A stretch of DNA of 64,000 nucleotides from Daucus carota subsp. sativus (lineage: Eukaryota; Streptophyta; Magnoliopsida; Apiales; Apiaceae), in the NCBI RefSeq assembly GCF_001625215.2, contig NC_030384.2, forward strand, positions 31,174,527-31,238,526, in the 5' to 3' direction. Position numbers and translations under genes: made by a program. Below the pieces are notes generated by a model that was not told where the DNA came from, did not search any database, and saw only the letters and a list, made by a program, of their open reading frames with translations. The stretch's first letter is position 1. Each line of letters opens with the position of its first letter. Shown piece by piece: positions 36,801 to 48,579 of this stretch.

Positions 36801-36933
36801 TTACCCTGTGATCGACGGTATCATAGGCAAGAAAAAAGTCTCCCCAAACACTGGGATGATAACTCGCAGAGCGTCGAAGAATCTGAGGCACCCCAGCATT
36901 TTGTTCCGGAACAGAACCTGCTGAAGCCGACAT
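33845..36933 (-). CDS. Terpene synthase, sesquiterpene (TPS-a) type
   Basis: Seven exons on the minus strand: 36805-36933, 36012-36285, 35523-35898, 35203-35421, 34967-35108, 34232-34483 and 33845-34156. The 567-codon product is the usual length for a cytosolic sesquiterpene synthase. It cyclises a prenyl diphosphate (probably farnesyl diphosphate) by metal-assisted ionisation. The N-terminal [11 protein letters not shown] is the RR-x8-W motif. Exon 4 carries the metal-binding DDIYD (in [12 protein letters not shown]), and exon 6 ends with [10 protein letters not shown], the position of the second metal site. There is no plastid transit peptide before the RR motif, which argues for the cytosol. 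The seven-exon layout is that of class III plant TPS genes. No stop or frameshift was seen. The product skeleton cannot be predicted from sequence. Confidence 0.93.
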
Positions 36934-39331
36934 AATAATCTTACTCACTCAACTACTCAGACTGATTATACTATATTAGTGAAATTCGGGACGCCTTTGT
37001 TTTATAGACTATATTAGAACACCAATGCAGATATTTACGCCAATTATTTAACGAATTAAGCTATTTATGTTTGTTCTTAGCCAGCCGAGTCCACAAACAT
37101 GGGCGATACATGACTTATTCGTATTTTTAGATAAAACATAATTAATTTTCCAAGCCACAAAATGGTAGTAGAGTTTGATGACCCCAAATTAATATTTAGA
37201 TAGTTATTCAAAATTAATATATATTTTTAATATAAAATTAGGAAGTGAATTATAATTTTAGTACAAAAATATCCTGACCCATCATCAAAAATTTGACAGA
37301 TGAGATAGAACCCATCAAACATAATAAACCTTGTTGATCCACGCAAACAAATTCTGATTGTATATCAGTGTACAACAGGTCTTTGCATGTTTGTTCAAGG
37401 CACTCATGCAGCAATACTAATTTAGTCCTCTTTCGATTAATTTGCATGACTTAATTTAGTCCTCTTTCAAGTTATTGAGATTTTTATCTGTTAAAAAGTT
37501 TCTTGAAACGAGGACAAATTTAATTATAAATTTTGAGAACTTAATAAAACTTGTAACAGGGACGGTTTGCACTAATTTTATTTGAACTTTGTTCAAAATT
37601 AGTGATATAAGCTTCAAAAGTGTCCAGATGTTACATGGATTTTATGAGAAAATACTAATTTAGTGAAAAAATTGATTAAAATGGTGGGATCAATTCATAT
37701 GTATAAAATGAATACAGTGGTTGAAAGTAATGAACGTAGTTAAATTTTTTTATTCAGTATGAGTAGTGTCTCAAAAACCTCCTCTTTGACTGCTCACAGG
37801 AGCTGATCCATCAGGCCTCAACAACGATCAAAACCACATCCTTCAGATAAGTCCATTGAAGTCATTCAAGAGATTGGATTGTATTACAAGACGAAAACTT
37901 ACCGGGAAGTCACATGTCCTAATACAATTCTTCTCAAGCACGCTTAATTTTGGAATTTTGATAGATCCGGTGCATCGGTGCATTAGTGCAGATATGATCG
38001 CACTCGTCAGATGAACGCAAATAAATTGTAAATAAATTGTATATATATATTAAAATGTATTATTTTGTTTATTAAATATAACAATAATAGTAGTAAAAAA
38101 AAAAAAGAAGAAATTAATAAATGATAGTGAAGATAATTTAAAGGAAAGTTTAGAGTCTTTAGACAAGAATATTGAAATTTATTATTTAAAAAAAGTTGGT
38201 TTAAAAAAATTGGAAAAGAAAAAAAATCAAATGGGTTAATTTCTTCTCTCCGCACATTACTTTCTCCATCCGGTGTAGGTGATTCCTTTCTTCATAATCT
38301 ACAGAGAAGTATGTCTTGTCCCCGTCCGTCAGAGTGTGACTCGGAGTCCGGTTGGTCCCCCATGCCTTTTCCCGTCAGGGCTTTTGACTTAACCTGGGAT
38401 GTGTTCCTTCTCGGTCTTGCTTTTCTTTCTCCTTTTTCTTGGACTTCAAAGCCATCTCCTCCCTCCATTTCATGAGAATCAACTGTTGTTCTTCAGAAAT
38501 CGGCATAAGCTCTTCACCTGTACTTTCTTCGAAATCTAACCGAACCAGAATGACATTAGTGGCACGGGAGGTCGTCGGCTTGCTAGGTTTGAGGGGTGAT
38601 TCATTATCCGGTGTAGGCCTGATCGATTTAGTGTTTAAATTTTTAGTCTTTTAACAGAGTTTGCTTACAGTTCCCACATATGACGCCAAATGTTGGAATC
38701 AGTTTTCTTGTCGTCCGATCATTTTGCAGAGAAAATAATGCAAAGGAGTTCCCGATGCACCTCCGGTTTGAGAATAAATAACTGGTATTGATAGTGAGTT
38801 GTAGAATAAGCAATTAATTGCGAGCGGCGTACGTCTTTCTCGGTCGTGGTCGAAGAGATTGGAAAATGGGAGGAAAAGTTTCACAAAATCAGGGAAGGAA
38901 CGTTAGAGCCTACCGTCCCGATCAGCTGTACGTGACCCTCTCGTATTCAGAAAATATATTTCGACTGGATCCGAGTTGATTGGACTTCGGTCCGGTCCAA
39001 TGTCCGTAGTCGGGATCGGTCCTTACGGCCCTGTAACACATAATATTTTGAAGAAATTTGTACGTTTCCGACATATATCACAACAGAAAACTCAGAATAT
39101 TCGTAGAATGCACCTCACTGCATAATGAGGCCACTCATGAAATCGTCTCAAATCATATCCCAGCACAAAGTAATAATTTCTTGACTTTTATTTCTAGTTG
39201 GGAAACCAATACAAATTTGACCCAGAAATATTGTTTACGGCACCAATTAATTTGGAAATTCTATATGATTTTATAAGAGCTCTATAGTTCTTATTTAGCA
39301 CCCCCTCTGTTATTGCAGCTGATTGCAGTTC
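36934..39331. other. Intergenic region upstream of the terpene synthase
   Basis: 2.4 kb. A TATA-like element (CTATAAAAC on the minus strand, about 37008-37016) lies about 80 bp upstream of the terpene synthase start and may be its promoter core. The stretch 38270-39030 is more G+C-rich and contains ACGCCAAATGTTGGAATC near 38680, wording I associate with large non-coding retroelement relics in plants. I could not define its ends. No gene was recognised. Confidence 0.4.
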
Positions 39332-40873
39332 CTACAGCTTGTACACACCTACATACGGAGTTGACGTTGATCCCACATATAATTTCCCAGCTTTCTCCTC
39401 AACACCAGTCACAAACTGTTCCGAGTATTTGCTACTCAAATCCACAACATGCATGTCTTTTCCTGTATGATCCATTTTAATACACAGAGGTGAGGTGGTC
39501 TTCTGATCCCCATTCATCTGGTTCATTGTCACCCAAAAATGACCTTCTGGAGTGGACTTGATACCGGTTGGAAATCCATCCAACGTCCTAAAATGCTCGA
39601 CGGTGTTTGCTTTAGGACCTTTTACCCAATGTTTCACGATTCTTTTCCCCATTAGTTCTGTGACAAGCACGAATGATCCGTCTTTGCTAGGCACACATCC
39701 AGCCGCGCCATTTAGGTTATCCGCCAGCACTTTGGTTTGCTTTGTGTTAATGTTGTATGTCATAAGCCGTCCTGTTGAGTCTTTAGTATTACCAAGCGAG
39801 GAAAAAGCATTTCTGCAGACAAATAATGCACTTATCAGTGTTTTCCAGATTATTGACAACATTATCAATTAGTAAATCTATTTTATCCGCCCTCTGGCTA
39901 GTATTTCTTATGATATGAACATACTTTATGTTGTAGTTTTTACTGTAGTCCGTGAAGTATATTTCGCCATTGGGGCCTCCAGTAGAAATAGAGCTTGGAA
40001 AGGAAAGCGGAGCGCCACCTACAGAGGAGCACACAGGCTGAGCAACGCCTCCACCACCACTTTTTACACGCTGAAGTCCATATATAGCATCCACATAGTA
40101 CATGTCTCCTGATTTCTGGTCAAACGAAAATCCCAGAGGCCTGCCGCAAGCAGTTGGCACCTTAGTAAAGTCTACTGCGTCACAACTCTTCCTTGACCTG
40201 AACAAACACAAGGGACAGTGAGCTCAGAGTACAAGTATAACTTGAAATTAGTGTGTATATGCTATTAGTTGACTATATACTGTTCTATATGTAAGGTATT
40301 CAGCAAATTAGCAGTTTATATCTGTTGAAATATAGCCTAAGATCCATTTGGAGCATTCTTCTGACATCTTAAGGTTTTAGATGGACTGGTTCTCAACAAT
40401 ATCGCCTCAAGTGCTTAATTATCAAGTTCAAAACTGGCACTTAAGCGGTTCAAACAGTATCACAGTTATGGTCTCGTTTAAACATTTAACTCAATTTAAA
40501 AACCTGGCTGATGTATGCATTACGACCCTTAAAAAGACATATTTAGAAATTAATTCAGAATCCAGAACTCAAAAACTTGACAGGACAGTATACGATACCT
40601 ATGTGAGTTACCAACACAATACTCTTTGAATTGAGTGGTTTCAGCATCATATTTGAAAATCCTGCCATCTGCAGAGCCGGTGTAAGGTCCTTCGCCCTTG
40701 TGATCGAATGTGACGGCTGATGGACCATAGCATCCTGTTGGTAGTTGGAGTTGAGAGAATGTAGCATCTAAGGTATGATTAGCACAGGACTGGGCCTGTG
40801 GGAGAGAGTGTAAAATTAAAAAAACCAAGACCACCACATGAAAGTAGCTTCCTGGAGAAACATTTGAGGCCAT
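39332..40873 (-). CDS. Strictosidine synthase-like (SSL) protein, secreted
   Basis: Three exons on the minus strand: 40599-40873, 39925-40197 and 39332-39812, all in phase, giving 342 codons. The protein is a six-bladed beta-propeller of the strictosidine-synthase-like family. A signal peptide is clear (hydrophobic VVVLVFLILHSLPQAQS at about residues 14-30). Family landmarks are visible: LPTGCYGPSAVTFDHKGEGP, YYVDAIYGLQRV, GEIYFTDYSKNY and GKLYVGSTSTPYVGVYKL at the C-terminus. True strictosidine synthase couples tryptamine and secologanin, but most family members lack that activity and their reaction is unknown, so no alkaloid role should be read from the name. A TATA-like CATAAATAG lies about 45 bp before the start. 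Confidence 0.9.
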
Positions 40874-42688
40874 TTTTGTAAGTGGCTGGGTTGCTCAAAA
40901 CAATAACATCTCCTCACTATTTATGGGAAACAAATTAACCCCTTTTACTGCAGTAAGAAAAACAAAATTTACCATCACACATCAGGGAAAAAAATGAGCC
41001 ATAATTTAACTTAATTTGACTTGTGTAGGAGGAGCTCAATAAATTTGACTTGGGAGGAGGAGACAAGGAATAAAAGCTTACAAAAATCTTGGCCACTACT
41101 TTGGATTTTTTATTCACTCATTTACAAAATAAATCGACATATTTAGACAATTTTACGATTTATACATGAAAAAAATAGAAAAACTGAGTTTCAGTCAATT
41201 TAGAATATGGAGACCTATCTTAAAGTGATGGATAACGTGCTTCTTGGGAATATGATGTGAAGACTATGATGTGAAGACGATGATAGTTCATTCCAGATTT
41301 TCCATATGACCTAAGAAATCTCAGTCTATGTTCTTGATGAAAAATTGCAGCAAGTACAATTTAGAAGATTTTTGTGAATTCTATGATGTCCTACTAGAGT
41401 GTGTTTATCGCATACTAAGCTCCCTAATACAACATCTCTGAACTCCAGGCTCCTGCATATGTAGCGTATAAGAACATTGAAGCTTCTACTTTCAGCATGT
41501 AATTATAACTCCAATCTTAAGTATGCTCTTATTTTGGAAAAGAAAGTAGATTTCGTTCATAAGTTTTAGAATTTAAACAAACCTATATAAAGAAAGTGTG
41601 TGCATAGCAGGTTTTGTTTAGGCTTCCACTCATGCTAATCTTGAAAATTAGTAGATTTCTTTCCGGTTATGTTCTGTCCTTAAAAGTTAAGAGATTTTTT
41701 CATTTGACATTCGGCTGATTTTGAATGATCACCAAAAATTTATTGTTTTGATTTTAATCATGATTCTTTTGAATTTGTGGTTTGGTGGTTTGTGAAATAA
41801 CAAAAACACATGTTTCAGTTGCAGGAAAAAATAATTTAGCATCCATCCTTTACTGCCGAGCTAAAAAAAGAAAAAAACAAGAAATCACAGTGACAAAACT
41901 CCTCACAGCTAGCACGGCCGTTGAACAATCAGATTCTAAGATCACCTTGTTCCAAGTTTCTCTTTTATCCAACTCGACCAACCGCGGAGCTACCTATGGA
42001 CTAGTGAGGACTATGGCTCCTACTAGACTGGAAAAGAGTATACACGAGTACATCATACAAATTTCTTTTAGCCCTCACTGCGATGAAAACTTATTAAGGA
42101 TATATTAGCTTAAAAACTTTTCTATTTAGCCTCTATGAAAACAATTTTCTGGCTCTGCTACTAAGGTCCACGTCTTCCTAAATGATAGCTGCATGATTGT
42201 GAACCAGGAATCCATACCCAAAGCGGCCTTCACTATATTAATATTGATGCTTAATATTTATTTATGTTTTTGTAATTACAAAAGAGGAAATCGGTTATGG
42301 AAACTAATCCCCAATAAGTCTTGTAAGCATAGGTTTATAGTTTATAAAATATGGTTCTTTAACACAGGTTAATATAGTCCTACAAATGTTGTCATCAGTC
42401 TGCAGCTGGAAGTAATCTATGTCAAAACTTTTAAATATCCTTTAAGCTATCCAAAGTGTTGTACATATATATATGAAAGGGTCCGGATCCGGTGCATATA
42501 GCAAATATTTGTTATTTAAGTCTTATCTAACCAATAACTCCAGATGTTGGATTAGAAAATAAACGACCTCGATTTTAGAGGAGCAAAAAAACGAACCCTG
42601 TCACATGAGCCGCACTTTTTCTCCGCGGCTCGTGAGAATCCAGTTTCAAAAAGATATAAGATATATCAGAATTTATCACACTGACAAG

Positions 42689-43773
42689 TAGGGCTGCACA
42701 TGGGCTGGGTTGGGTTGGGTTTAACCATTTAGGTAACCCAACCCATTTAGTTCGGGTCACAAAAAATTAACCCATTAATATCAAAAATATCCTACAACCC
42801 AACCCTACTACTTATGTGATGGGTTGGGTCGGGTTGGTTTGGGTTGAATGGGTTGAGCAAGCAAAAAAGTTTCCATAACAATTATATTTTCACAAGCTAA
42901 GAGCAAGTCCAACAGCTGCCCTATTTGTTGTCCTAAGTCATAATATAGGGCATTTGATGAAAAAACTTGCTCCAACAATGTCCTAGTGATGCCCTATATC
43001 ACTAGGACAATCCATTCAAGCCCTATTTTTGAGGCACTCTCTCTCCTTGCCCTATCCCATATTTTATAATAAATTTTTACTAACACTCTCTTTCTCTCTC
43101 TATTTTATATTATGTTTTAATGATGAAAGTGAACTTTTAATAGTAAAATATTAAACATATAGTGAAAATAAGGCACATTGTTGGAGTTGAAGCTAGTAGA
43201 ATATGTCCTAAACTACTAGGACATAATTTTTTATATTATATTTAGGGCTCCAACTAGGACACTGTTGGACTTGCTCTAAGTAGTTAACATTGACTATAGG
43301 TGTAATAAAGTCTAACAAGTTAAAGAAAAGAGAAAGTCCATACTACAAGTTAAAAGAAAGAAGTGTTGCTAATGACTGGTATGAGTAGTTTGTTAATCAA
43401 ATGTCTCAATATGAAAGTTATATCTGAATGTGCTATACTAGAAGAGTGACCATATTATTTATATGGATTGTTTATCACAGTTAATAACGGATTTTATTAA
43501 CTTCCTAGCTAGATTGGAGTTTAACAAACCAATTAGATGCAAGACTTAATACTACTACTATATATTAATTTACTCTTTTATAATAGTTAGATCGGGTTGG
43601 GTTGGGTTGGGTTAGGGTTTTAAATAGGTAAATTCTGACCCAACCCAATATAAACGGGTTAATTGAAAATTAACCCAACTAACCCATGGGTTTGGATGGT
43701 TCGGTTTGGACGGCCTAATTAAGGGTTGGGTTGGGTCGGTTTATGCGGGTTCGCTGACCCATGAGCAACCCTA
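42689..43773. mobile_element. Non-autonomous hAT element, GGGTTGGGTT type
   Basis: 1,085 bp. The ends TAGGGCTGCACATGGG and (complement) TAGGGTTGCTCATGGG match at 14 of 16, with an exact 8-bp direct repeat CTGACAAG at 42681-42688 and 43774-43781. Subterminal regions hold repeated GGGTTGGGTT and AACCCAACCC words. A Tourist MITE is inserted inside. Confidence 0.92.
42901..43276. mobile_element. Tourist-like (PIF/Harbinger-type) MITE nested in the hAT element
   Basis: 376 bp with inverted ends GAGCAAGTCCAACA and TGTTGGACTTGCTC and a TAA direct repeat on both sides (42898-42900 and 43277-43279). Confidence 0.88.
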
Positions 43774-43801
43774 CTGACAAGCATCGGAGGATAAAAATAT
43801 A

Positions 43802-44065
43802 CTCCCTCCATCTCATATTATATGTCTTGTTTTGAGTATTGATGAGTCAAATTGACTAGATTTTGACCGCAAAGTACACATATTATCCGACTTCAAAAAA
43901 TTTAAAAACTTACTTATTAGAAAATATATTTAATCTCCTTCAAAATCCATTTTTTAGATTTTTAAAATAATCAGAGTAATAAATTTTCTTTAATTGATGG
44001 TCAAAGTTTGGTCAAATTGATCATCCAACAGTCAAAAGAAACCACATAATATGACAGGGAGAGAT
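43802..44065. mobile_element. Stowaway-like MITE
   Basis: Left end CTCCCTCCATCTCATATTAT after TA; right end ATAATATGACAGGGAGAG, an imperfect inverted partner. Confidence 0.65.
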
Positions 44066-44750
44066 TACCTTGTCAAAGTTTCTCAAAAGTATCTACTCGA
44101 CGTGGAACCCATCCCTTTATAGATTCACCAGCGACTCCAGCAAGCCAAGAAGGCAAACCAGCTGCAATCAATTCTTCTTCGTAGCATTAACAATACTTCT
44201 GGGATCAACAAGTTGAGACTTTTTCTTCAGTGTTCATCAGGCACCCTCGAATTGTTACTTCTCGTATTATCAACCGAACCAACTCTCGCATCACCATTAA
44301 CCTTCCTATTTTTAGCTCTATAACTCTCCATCCCGAGCCGCAGGCAAAAAAAAAAAACAGAGACGGACTGTGTTTTTTTTTTGGCCGCTCTTTTAAAATC
44401 CATGCCATTTATTTTCTAATCCAACGATTCCGGAAATAATTTGTTAGATAAGATTTAAGTAGCAAATATATGCACACGCCATTTATTTTCTAATCCAACG
44501 ATTCTGGAAGTCATTTGTTCATTTGTTGAATAAGACTTAAGTAACATATATTTGCACCCGATCTGGACCGATACAAGCTTCTAACTATCAAGGCCCCCCA
44601 TACAAACATGCTTCTAAACTATCAAGTCTTTAATCTGAAAGTAATGCAAACGGACTGAAAATGAGCTTGCATGGATTCATTTGAGCTATTTCTGACTCGT
44701 CTCCTAAGTGCGAACGATATTTAACGCCCTATTTCAAGTGAGATTTGTTA

Positions 44751-44973
44751 CTCCCTCCGTCCCCTGAGTTGTATACGAACGGCACGCACTTTAATGTTTT
44801 TATAGAATATAGTTCTATTATAGAACTTCTATAACTTAATTTTAGAAAATTTTCTCCTGAAAATTTTATTCAGAAAAAAAAATCATAAAAATAAGTTAAA
44901 GAACCATATTTTATAAAAGCATTAAAATACATGCCAAATAGTGAACGTACGGAATTCAGAGGGATGGAGGGAG
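44751..44973. mobile_element. Stowaway-like MITE
   Basis: 223 bp. Left end CTCCCTCCGTCCCCTGAGTT and right end GAGGGATGGAGGGAG, TA on both flanks. Confidence 0.82.
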
Positions 44974-45365
44974 TATAAAATGTACAATATTTTGTAAGTT
45001 AAATTTTATGGGCTCAAAATAGAAAGGAAACATGAGAGTTTGACTGCCTGTGGATTTTGCAACTTTAGCAGGAATAGATTGATGGTATAAATGACATAAA
45101 ATACAGTTCGGAAACAGGGTAAGATCCCCCTAAACGAGACAGTTTACATCGTTCGACGACAACAAAAGATACAAGCATGTAACAATAGTGTACCAACTTC
45201 CTATTTGACCTTTAAGACGAGCACATCGTATTAAGCCGATTGGATTACCCATAGAGATCTCTATTTTTCCTAAACAATTTGGTACGCCTTCAGGGACTTG
45301 TGGAAGATTGTAAGCCTGATTCAGTACTTATTTGAATTGAAAACCATGTAAAGCTTTCTTTTGTC

Positions 45366-48300
45366 TTAAGGTGATCTGAATGCTTCACCTGCATAACGAA
45401 CATTTCCAAGTTCCTCTTCAATGCGTAGTAGCTGCAACACGTGGGTTTTGAACAGCAGGTTAGCTACTACTTGCAATATATACAGACATGCAAAATGAAA
45501 TAAGTAGAATTACAGCAAGAAGCAAGATAGTCTTGCCACAAACTGCATAAATTTTTTAAGTCATTACGGGCCAAAACTCAAATTTTAGCTTAAGAGGCAT
45601 ATATTGATTTTAAAACAAATTGAAAACAAATAGTTTTAATATTCAATTTCAATCTTTACCTGATTATACTTGGCCAACCGCTCACTCCGGCAGGGAGCAC
45701 CAGTTTTGATCTAACAAGAAAAAGAAAAATGTCAGTAGAAGGATTTTCTAAAATCCTAGCAACTCACGTGTATCACAAGGATACATATTTATCATACCTG
45801 TCCACTAGCTAATCCAACAGACAGATCAGCAATGAAATTATCCTCTGTTTCACCGCTCCGATGGCTTACCATCACACCCCACCCAGCAGCTTTGGAATCG
45901 AGAGCAGCTTGAATTGATTCAGTTACTGTGCCTATCTGGTTAACCTGCATTTTGTGTGAGGGTCAAAATGATCCTATGGTGCAACTTCAGCATCTAAAAT
46001 TGCAAACTTGCTCAAATATGAAACATACAGGCAATGTGATACATCTACCAGAAGGACAAATTAACAAATTTAAGTATGGACAAAAAGGTAAAAAAGACGC
46101 CTACACAAGAATCTCAGAAGATGCAGAAAGGTATCAATGAGGTCTAAATCAACAAGTGAATATGGTAATTTCCCTATCGCTAGGAATATTATCTAGAGTA
46201 TAGGCATATGTACTTGAATAGAAGGCTATACTTCAAGCTGGTTTGTGGAAAGAGGCATCAAATGGTACAGATAGGTATGTGGAATGAGGCATCAGATGAT
46301 ACAGAGAAACTAAGTAAATGCACATCAACAAGACGACGCCCATGAAAAACTCCAAATGTACATATAATTCATCTGTAAAGCTCAACTTCATAGTCACCTT
46401 TAGTAGCAAACCGTTGCATGCTTTTTTCTGTATAGCTTCGGCAATTTTCTTTGGATTTGTTACCAACAAGTCATCACCTACTATCTGGATATCAACTGAT
46501 GACTGCAAAGAAGACCATGAGCTCCAATCATCTTGGTCAAAAGGATCTTCAATGGACACTATTGGAAATTCTTTAACGAAATCTTTGTAAAGATCACATA
46601 GACTTTGAGCTGCAAGCACATGAGCACCATCATTTGGTTGTTTCTTGAAATTTAGATCATATTTCGCATCTTTTGTCAAAAACTCTGAGGCTGCCACATC
46701 CATTCCAATCTTGATCTGCATAGTATTGCAAAATCTAAATGAGAAACCAAATCACAAATGTGATTGCACAGGACATCAATCTGTGGCATACCTTGCCAGT
46801 ATAACCAGCCTTCTCAATTGCATCAACAAGCAATAGAAGTCCTTCCCTATTATCCTGAACATTGGGTGCAAAACCTCCTTCATCTCCAACATTGCAGGCA
46901 TCCTGTCCATATTTTGCCTTGATGATGCCTTTCAGTATGTGATATACTGTACAAGTTTCCGATAGCCAAACGTTATAATAAATTGCTCAACACGTTAAAC
47001 AAGACTCAAAAACACGAAGGATTTCAATTCAATTATACGATTAGGGGTTTAAAGAGTCAAACATGTATCTACATGTTTACAGAACTCTGACAAGCTGACT
47101 TGATAGTTGGTAGTAGGAATGGTCGGAGAATATATCCAACAACAGCATCTAGGAATTAGGATAATATACAAGGAATAAGTGGCCTGCTAACCTTCACTAC
47201 CCATGCGGAGTGCCTCAGCAAATGAGCTTGCTCCTACTGGTAGTATCATGAATTCTTGCATGGCCAAGTTGTTTCCAGCATGGCTACCTCCATTAATCAC
47301 ATTGAATGCTGGAACTGGCATCACAAGTTCTTTGGTTCCAGAAATCTCTTGAATGTGCTTGTACAAAGGTATTCCCTTGGCTCCTGCACCAGCTCTACAT
47401 ACACTTAAGGATACTCCAAGTATGGCATTAGCCCCTAGCTTTGACTTATTAGGAGTTCCATCAATCTCCAACATAATGGCATCGAAATCAGCTTGATTCC
47501 TATACATGGACAGAGGAGAGTTCCAGATATTAAGGGTACATCTTCTTAACCCGAAATGGCTGGGCCAATTAACAATATTCCCAAGGGTCTGTCGTGGGCG
47601 TAATTGTAAGAAAAACTTCTATCATTATATCAAAATATCTTTTATATTAAAAACTTTTTCTGCAGAATTCGCCAGGATATATCTAATTTTTCTTATTCAT
47701 ATATGGCTGCAAGTATATCACACAAACTTGTTTCTAAATATTATTGCCACTGCTTATTCGTAGAGGCAAATGAGCAAAGGAGAAGACTATAATTTAGATG
47801 TTAAAAAAAAACGAGAATGTGATAACTTGTAAGCTTCTAAGTTGAGATCCTAATCAATTAGCCACCGAAGAAACAACATCTAGTAAACTCTTGCCACAAA
47901 CAAGAATAATGCATGTTTATTTAAAGCTAATATATATCTCAGATGTATCATACTTCAATTTGATCCACAACAAACCTAAGCTCACATCATTATTGCCAAC
48001 CTTAAGGATATTTCTCTACAGTTCTCTGCCAATTATTTGTCCGATGAGAACAAACTAACAAGTGAAATTAAACACTATAGGCATTAAAACAATAAATAAA
48101 GCAATGATTTAACAATAAAAGCACAGCTCTGTAAAATGTAAATCAGCAAGTAAAAGAAGAAAAGAAAGAAATAGAGACCTGACATCAACGCCAAGAAGCT
48201 TGGGACCCAAGATTTCATTAATATTTCTAACAGCATTAAGCACCCCTTTGCCACCATAAACACTATGATCACCATCTCTCAGCTCCAAAGCCTCATAAAT

Positions 48301-48579
48301 CCCCGTGGAGGCCCCACTGGGAACAGCTGATCTGTAGAGCTCATCAGTCACCAAATCAACTTCCACCGTTGGATTACCCCTACTGTCTATAATCTGCCTC
48401 GCCTTGACTGATTTCACCTTCGACCCTTTAGTCAACGCGGCATTGGCCGGAGCCGCAACGCCGGAGACGGAGCTCCGGACGATCAAGGGGCGGGATTTGA
48501 GGGTGGGGAGGGAGGGAGATCGGAGGTTGTGGGAAGTGGAGAAGATGGGTTTGATCAAAGATGGAGAAGCCATTGACAT
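45366..48579 (-). CDS. ENO1: Enolase, plastid form
   Basis: Seven exons on the minus strand: 48179-48579, 47192-47499, 46792-46946, 46398-46715, 45798-45944, 45660-45710 and 45366-45431, giving 481 codons. Enolase interconverts 2-phosphoglycerate and phosphoenolpyruvate in glycolysis. The first 45 or so residues are serine-rich and basic with no acidic residues, a chloroplast transit peptide, and distinguish this from cytosolic enolase. Catalytic landmarks are intact: [36 protein letters not shown], the metal ligands in [37 protein letters not shown], and [10 protein letters not shown] near the end. Start 48579 (MSM) and 48573 (MASPS) are both possible; the first ATG was taken. In the family this form supplies PEP inside plastids for the shikimate and fatty-acid pathways. 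Confidence 0.94.

Larger units (their letters stand above)
42480..44569. mobile_element. Outer hairpin element with nested insertions
   Basis: The left end GGTCCGGATCCGGTGCATAT and the right end (complement GGTCCAGATCGGGTGCAAAT) start an inverted repeat of about 90 bp with many matches (TTTAAGTCTTAT, GTTGGATTAGAAAATAAA). The right arm is partly duplicated (44396-44450 resembles 44470-44530). Inside lie a hAT MITE, a Tourist MITE within it, and a Stowaway MITE. No clear target duplication was found. Confidence 0.6.
40874..45365. other. Intergenic region, 4.5 kb, with nested elements
   Basis: The left 1.6 kb (40874-42479) shows no recognisable gene or bounded repeat. The remainder is occupied by the elements listed separately. 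No plausible coding sequence was seen; a 108-codon frame at 41782-42108 has no family features. Confidence 0.5.

Noticed and set aside
38439-38654. 71-codon plus-strand frame
   Set aside because: It lies inside the unclassified repeat-like block and shows no family features.
41782-42108. 108-codon open frame on the plus strand
   Set aside because: No domain, biased composition or splice partners; it lies in non-conserved-looking intergenic sequence.
33845-48579. A biosynthetic gene cluster spanning the terpene synthase, SSL and enolase genes
   Set aside because: ENO1 is a housekeeping plastid gene, and only two neighbours belong to specialised-metabolism families; that is not enough for a cluster call.
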